A DNA stretch of 64,000 nt from Leadbetterella sp040829825 (GTDB taxonomy: Bacteria > Bacteroidota > Bacteroidia > Cytophagales > Spirosomataceae). The stretch is from assembly GCF_040829825.1 (NCBI RefSeq), contig NZ_JBFOLH010000009.1; one strand, given 5' to 3'. The position numbers were made by a program, and so were the translations under genes. This document shows, one piece after another, positions 60,272 to 64,000 of the stretch (position 1 is its first letter; each line of letters opens with the position of its first letter). The notes under the pieces are model-generated. The model ran no database searches. It saw only the letters and a list, made by a program, of their open reading frames with translations, and had not been told where the DNA came from.

Positions 60272-61399
60272 ATGAGGCGTATCTCATCGGTAGACATTGT
60301 AAGAGGCCTGGTAATGGTTATTATGGCGCTTGATCATACCCGCGATTTCTTTCATGAGAGCTCGCTGACCGCCAACCCCACTGATCTTCTTCAAACCTAT
60401 CCCGCTCTCTTTTATACACGTTTTATTACGCATTTCTGTGCCCCGACGTTTGTATTTCTTTCCGGGGTGTCGGCCTGGCTGTCTTTCCGCAGAACCGGGA
60501 ATACCGCTTCATTCCGAAAACACCTGCTCATCCGCGGACTGTGGCTGATGGTGCTTGACTTCACCCTGATCAATTTTGGCCTGTGGTTTGATATTCATTT
60601 TAACCTGCTCCTGTTCAATGTCCTGTCCACCATAGGCTTTGGGTTTATCTGCCTGAGCCTCCTGCTGAAAGCCGGGACCCGTATTCTCGGAGGGCTGGGA
60701 TTGGTCCTTGTTTTTTTAAGTCCGCTCGTACCCTTACACCCGGCTATAGCCCCTTTCTTCTCCCCTGTGGTACTTCCCCTTGGCGGAGAAAGAGTATTTA
60801 TCATGGGCTATCCGCCCGTACAGTGGCTGGGTATCATGCTGGCAGGTTTCGGAACAGGCCCGCTGTTTGTGCAGGAAAACCGCAAAGACCTGTTTCTGAA
60901 AACAGGCCTGGTAACACTGGTTTCCTTTTTGGTGTTACGGTGGGGCAACGTGTATGTGGACACAGCTCCCTGGCAAGTGCAGAAAAGCCTTTCTTACACT
61001 CTCATGTCTTTCCTCAACGTTTCCAAATATCCGCCTTCTCCAGCATTTGCGATGCTGACTCTCGGCACCATGTTCCTTCTGCTCGGATGGACAGAGCGTA
61101 TAAATACCCGGCTAAGCCGTGCCCTGGAAGTGTATGGCCGCGTACCGCTTTTCTATTTTATTGTGCATTGGTACATACTTCACCTTATTCTTTTTACTCT
61201 GCTGGTAATCTCGGGCTACACGCCTCTGGATTTTGTTTTCGGCAGCAATTTCGGAAGACCTTCCGCCTGGAAGGGTTTGCCTCTGGCGGGGGTATACGGG
61301 GTGTGGACTATCCTGGTGGTCATTATGTACCCGCTTTGCCAATGGTACGGTAGCTATAAAACACGTCATAAAGACAAGATCTGGCTGAGGTACCTGTAA
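60272..61399 (+). CDS. DUF1624 / heparan-alpha-glucosaminide N-acetyltransferase-like membrane protein
   Basis: This 375-residue membrane protein has about ten hydrophobic helices. The N-terminal signature is SSVDIVRGLVMVIMALDHTR (about 4-23), with the conserved Asp-His, and FLSGVSAWLSFRR follows. The family is related to the lysosomal enzyme that acetylates heparan sulfate ends. In bacteria it probably acetylates an exported sugar; the substrate is unknown. It converges on the DUF486 gene with a 3-bp gap. Confidence 0.87.
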   Translation: MRRISSVDIVRGLVMVIMALDHTRDFFHESSLTANPTDLLQTYPALFYTRFITHFCAPTFVFLSGVSAWLSFRRTGNTASFRKHLLIRGLWLMVLDFTLINFGLWFDIHFNLLLFNVLSTIGFGFICLSLLLKAGTRILGGLGLVLVFLSPLVPLHPAIAPFFSPVVLPLGGERVFIMGYPPVQWLGIMLAGFGTGPLFVQENRKDLFLKTGLVTLVSFLVLRWGNVYVDTAPWQVQKSLSYTLMSFLNVSKYPPSPAFAMLTLGTMFLLLGWTERINTRLSRALEVYGRVPLFYFIVHWYILHLILFTLLVISGYTPLDFVFGSNFGRPSAWKGLPLAGVYGVWTILVVIMYPLCQWYGSYKTRHKDKIWLRYL

Positions 61400-61402
61400 G
61401 GC

Positions 61403-61771
61403 CTATTTCTTAAAAATAAAATACACCGCCAGCACCAGGCATACAAAAGCAATAATGTGATTGGTGCGCAGCGTTTCGCTTTTAAAAGCAAATACGGCAA
61501 AGCCTGTAAACACCAGCAGGGTGATCACCTCCTGGATCACCTTCAGCTGCCAGAGCGTAAAAGGTCCGCCATTCCCTTCATACCCGAGCCGGTTGGCAGG
61601 TACCTGGGCCATGTATTCGAGCAGGGCGATGCCCCAGCTGAACAGAATCACCTTAAAAAGGCCCATACCGGCAAACCAAGAATACTCTTTCAGCCGCAGG
61701 TGACCGTACCAGGCCACGGTCATGAAAATATTGGAAAGCACCAGGAGTGCCACGGTATAAAAAGCTTTCAC
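61403..61771 (-). CDS. DUF486 (DMT-like) small membrane protein
   Basis: This 122-residue protein has four hydrophobic helices in the layout of DUF486. NIFMTVAWYGHLRL near the N-terminus and YMAQVPANRLGY in the middle are characteristic. It resembles small multidrug-resistance-type transporters, but the function is unknown. Confidence 0.88.
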   Translation of the reverse strand: MKAFYTVALLVLSNIFMTVAWYGHLRLKEYSWFAGMGLFKVILFSWGIALLEYMAQVPANRLGYEGNGGPFTLWQLKVIQEVITLLVFTGFAVFAFKSETLRTNHIIAFVCLVLAVYFIFKK

Positions 61772-61962
61772 GCCGACAGAATTTAAAAAAATCAGGCGAA
61801 AATAATTTTAAAGCGGACAGGTTGATTCAAAGACCCCGGAATTATTTTTCGGGCAGATATGAAATAGCTTGTCCTGCTTTCCGAAGAAGCCTATTCTTGC
61901 GTAAGAAAATTTGGACTTAAGCTCAAAAAAGAAGAATTTTAGCCAAAAATTATCCGTGACAA

Positions 61963-62670
61963 ATGAATGCAACCTACAACTGTGTCATCATCGATGATGA
62001 ACCCGCACCAAGAGAAATACTGGCTAAATATATCGCCCGGCATCCCGCATTACACCTGGAAAACAGCTTTGATGAAGCTCCGGAAGCTTTAAGCTACCTA
62101 AAGAAAAACAAACCTGATATCATTTTTCTGGATATAGAAATGCCTGACCTGACAGGTATCCAGTTAATTGAAAAGCTCGATATATCGCCTGCACATTACA
62201 TTTTTGTAACCGCCCACAGCCAATATGCCCATGAATCCTACAACCTGAATGTGCCTGATTATATGACCAAGCCACCGTCGTATGAAAGGTTCAAGCAATC
62301 TGTAAGCAAAGTCCTGAAAGTACTTCACCATTTCAGGGAAGACACGCTGGTACTGGATATCGGGAGGAAACGTTTCCGGATTCCAAAAAGTCATATCGAT
62401 TGGATAGAGGCAGAGAATTACCACGTAAAAATATACGGAAACAAGTTTAGCGAAGACCACCTGGCATTAAGGGTGCGGCTGCATCAATTAGAAGACCTGT
62501 TGCCCAAAGAACATTTTTTAAAACTTAACCGCTCTGCTATTGTAAAATTGAAATATATCAAGAGCATACGAAACAACGAGGTGACTTTGCGAAACGATAA
62601 GAAAATTACAATATCCCGATCATGCAAATGGGTCAAGAGCTATATTGAAAACCAGCTAAGATTGCAGTAA
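61963..62670 (+). CDS. LytTR-family response regulator
   Basis: This 235-residue regulator has a receiver domain at 5-125 with acidic pocket Asp11-Asp12, phosphoacceptor Asp57 (IIFLDIEMPD) and Lys in DYMTKPPS. A LytTR DNA-binding domain follows at about 135-235 (DWIEAENYHVKIYGNKFSED, FLKLNRSAIVKLKYI). No LytS-type histidine kinase is encoded nearby, so the partner lies elsewhere. It may control the OmpA-like gene downstream. Confidence 0.9.
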   Translation: MNATYNCVIIDDEPAPREILAKYIARHPALHLENSFDEAPEALSYLKKNKPDIIFLDIEMPDLTGIQLIEKLDISPAHYIFVTAHSQYAHESYNLNVPDYMTKPPSYERFKQSVSKVLKVLHHFREDTLVLDIGRKRFRIPKSHIDWIEAENYHVKIYGNKFSEDHLALRVRLHQLEDLLPKEHFLKLNRSAIVKLKYIKSIRNNEVTLRNDKKITISRSCKWVKSYIENQLRLQ

Positions 62671-62696
62671 ATAGCCTGTTTTAATCCATTCACTTC

Positions 62697-62723
62697 TTTT
62701 TTTGCAATTTCACTGCAAAAAAA
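62697..62723. repeat. 10-bp perfect inverted repeat after the LytTR gene
   Basis: TTTTTTTGCA (62697-62706) and TGCAAAAAAA (62714-62723) form a 10-bp stem with a 7-nt loop, 26 bp after the LytTR stop. A related ACTGCACAGATTTGCAG follows. It may be a weak terminator or a binding site. Confidence 0.5.
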
Positions 62724-62837
62724 CATCAATTCACTGCACAGATTTGCAGAAGACGAAGCCTCAAAATATATTTGAATTACATGGATATTCCCGTTGAAAG
62801 AACAGGATAAAAAATCATTCTTATTACTGCTAAATAA

Positions 62838-63908
62838 ATGACAAATAAGCTACTTGGTTTCTGCTTCCTGGTTTTTGGCCATTGGAGCTATGCCCAAAAT
62901 CTTCAGATAACCGGCTCTTTTGAAGACGATAATACGGGTAGAGATGTGCCTTCAAGGGTCTATAGCATACATGACGGGAAAAGACAAATACTGGGAAAGT
63001 CAATTCAGACAGATGTGTTTGAACACCACTTCAGCCTGTTAATGCCCTTAAATGCTGATTCCATTCTGTTAGAGAGCACAGGTTACACTTCTGTTTCAGT
63101 ACCCGTACATTTTTACGGACCTTTTCAAAAAAAAGCATTTGCAAGCATACGCATGGCCAGTGTCAATAAACCTGTTCATGATAAGGCCTATCTGGTCTAT
63201 TGCCAGGCAGAAAATATACCTTCAGGAAATAAAATGGAGGTGCAGCATTTTGTTAACGGGAAGCACCATTGCACACAGGACATACCCCAAGCCATATCCC
63301 ATCAAAGTTTGTTCATATCCGCAGAAGTCCGGGATGAATCTACCTATGAATTCATCATCAGGTCTGCTCGGGGAGAGGTGCTTACACGAAATAAATTTAC
63401 AATAAAACCCGGTCTGAACCTTATAGATACCAATACATATCCACCAGAAGAGACTACCGTTGAGAAATCCACAGACGAAATCGCAAAACTTCCTTTCACC
63501 CGTAATGAGGATACGCTGCAGGGAACAAAAATGCCGTTGTCGGCCGATCGTTATTCATACTCTTCTGATCTCCACGCATACTTCTCAGGAATACCGGCCA
63601 TATTTTTTGATCAAAGTAAATATGAGCTAAAAATCAACGGGAGAAATACTTTAGACAGTCTTTTGGAATACCTGGATCTTAAAACCGGCGCCAAAATAAC
63701 GATAAAAGGATTTACGGATCAGGTAGGAGACGCCACCTTAAATGCTACCCTGGCCCGGTATAGGGCACAAGTGGTAGCCAATTACCTTACCACTAAAGGT
63801 CTAAGTCCGGAGCGGATACACATTCAATGGAACGAGACAGCAGCCCCCGTTCCCAACGACACTCATCTGAACCTGTACAGAAAAGTGATTATAAGCGAAT
63901 TAAAATAA
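62838..63908 (+). CDS. OmpA-family outer-membrane/periplasmic protein
   Basis: This 356-residue protein has a signal peptide ending near WSYAQN. An N-terminal region of about 220 residues has no recognised domain. The C-terminal OmpA-like peptidoglycan-binding domain is at about 255-355 (FFDQSKYELKINGRNTLDSL, GFTDQVGDATLNATLARYRA, GLSPERIHIQWNET, YRKVIIS). It anchors the envelope to peptidoglycan. It follows the LytTR regulator by 167 bp. Confidence 0.85.
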   Translation: MTNKLLGFCFLVFGHWSYAQNLQITGSFEDDNTGRDVPSRVYSIHDGKRQILGKSIQTDVFEHHFSLLMPLNADSILLESTGYTSVSVPVHFYGPFQKKAFASIRMASVNKPVHDKAYLVYCQAENIPSGNKMEVQHFVNGKHHCTQDIPQAISHQSLFISAEVRDESTYEFIIRSARGEVLTRNKFTIKPGLNLIDTNTYPPEETTVEKSTDEIAKLPFTRNEDTLQGTKMPLSADRYSYSSDLHAYFSGIPAIFFDQSKYELKINGRNTLDSLLEYLDLKTGAKITIKGFTDQVGDATLNATLARYRAQVVANYLTTKGLSPERIHIQWNETAAPVPNDTHLNLYRKVIISELK

Positions 63909-64000
63909 ATAGAATGAATTGAGCTTCTTTGTAGATATGCAGAAGGAAACAGGTAATTTTGAAGGCTTTATGTCTTACATTCCATACAAAAGAAAAAATA

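Overview
The window comes from a member of the Bacteroidota. The evidence is a SusC/SusD pair with a hybrid two-component sensor, TAnnTTTG-type promoters (-7 element), a LytTR regulator, and families typical of the phylum (DUF4256, UbiA-like, OmpA lipoproteins). Nothing in the sequence fixes the genus. Most of the window has moderate G+C. Roughly 21.7-30.3 kb is visibly AT-rich and full of broken genes, which marks it as acquired DNA.

Layout. 1-13.6 kb is a polysaccharide utilisation locus: partial hybrid sensor, SusC, SusD, GH2, a GH50-like/GH16 fusion, a CE6-type esterase, and a lipoprotein that is only the two ends of a lost GH16 gene. 13.6-18.0 kb holds a GNAT acetyltransferase and a Tat-exported PaoABC-like molybdenum aldehyde oxidoreductase. 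18.1-20.0 kb is an IbrA/IbrB pair (PAPS-reductase-like plus ParB-like). At 20.1-20.5 kb an intact CAT-anticodon tRNA is preceded by two tandem tRNA-like copies broken by 18-bp palindromes, all behind one promoter and followed by a clear terminator. 21.7-23.6 kb contains antitoxin-type HTH genes and gene debris.

23.7-28.5 kb is the most notable locus: a tightly packed four-gene operon. It encodes a D12-class adenine methyltransferase, a 757-residue protein combining a PD-(D/E)XK nuclease, a DGQHR domain and a C-terminal HEPN-like RNxxxH motif, a four-helix membrane protein, and a second, smaller DGQHR protein. A perfect 14-bp inverted repeat lies just upstream. A transposase fragment lies on one side and a full-length but dead IS256-family element on the other. 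I read it as a candidate modification-based anti-phage system with several effectors.

30.3-43.5 kb is accessory DNA: an HTH protein, a BRO-family protein, an S41 protease, a subclass B1 metallo-beta-lactamase, a CPBP protease, a nucleotidyltransferase, small stress and redox proteins, regulators and a ClC channel. It also contains a deleted copy of an HdeD-like gene whose intact relative lies at 43.7 kb. 43.7-64 kb is mostly housekeeping: trpS, metZ, plsC, an M50 protease, accA, a beta-CASP nuclease, dacB, an S9 peptidase, membrane proteins, a LytTR regulator and an OmpA-like protein. Several short repeat families occupy the intergenic gaps, including a mirror-image pair around the accA block.
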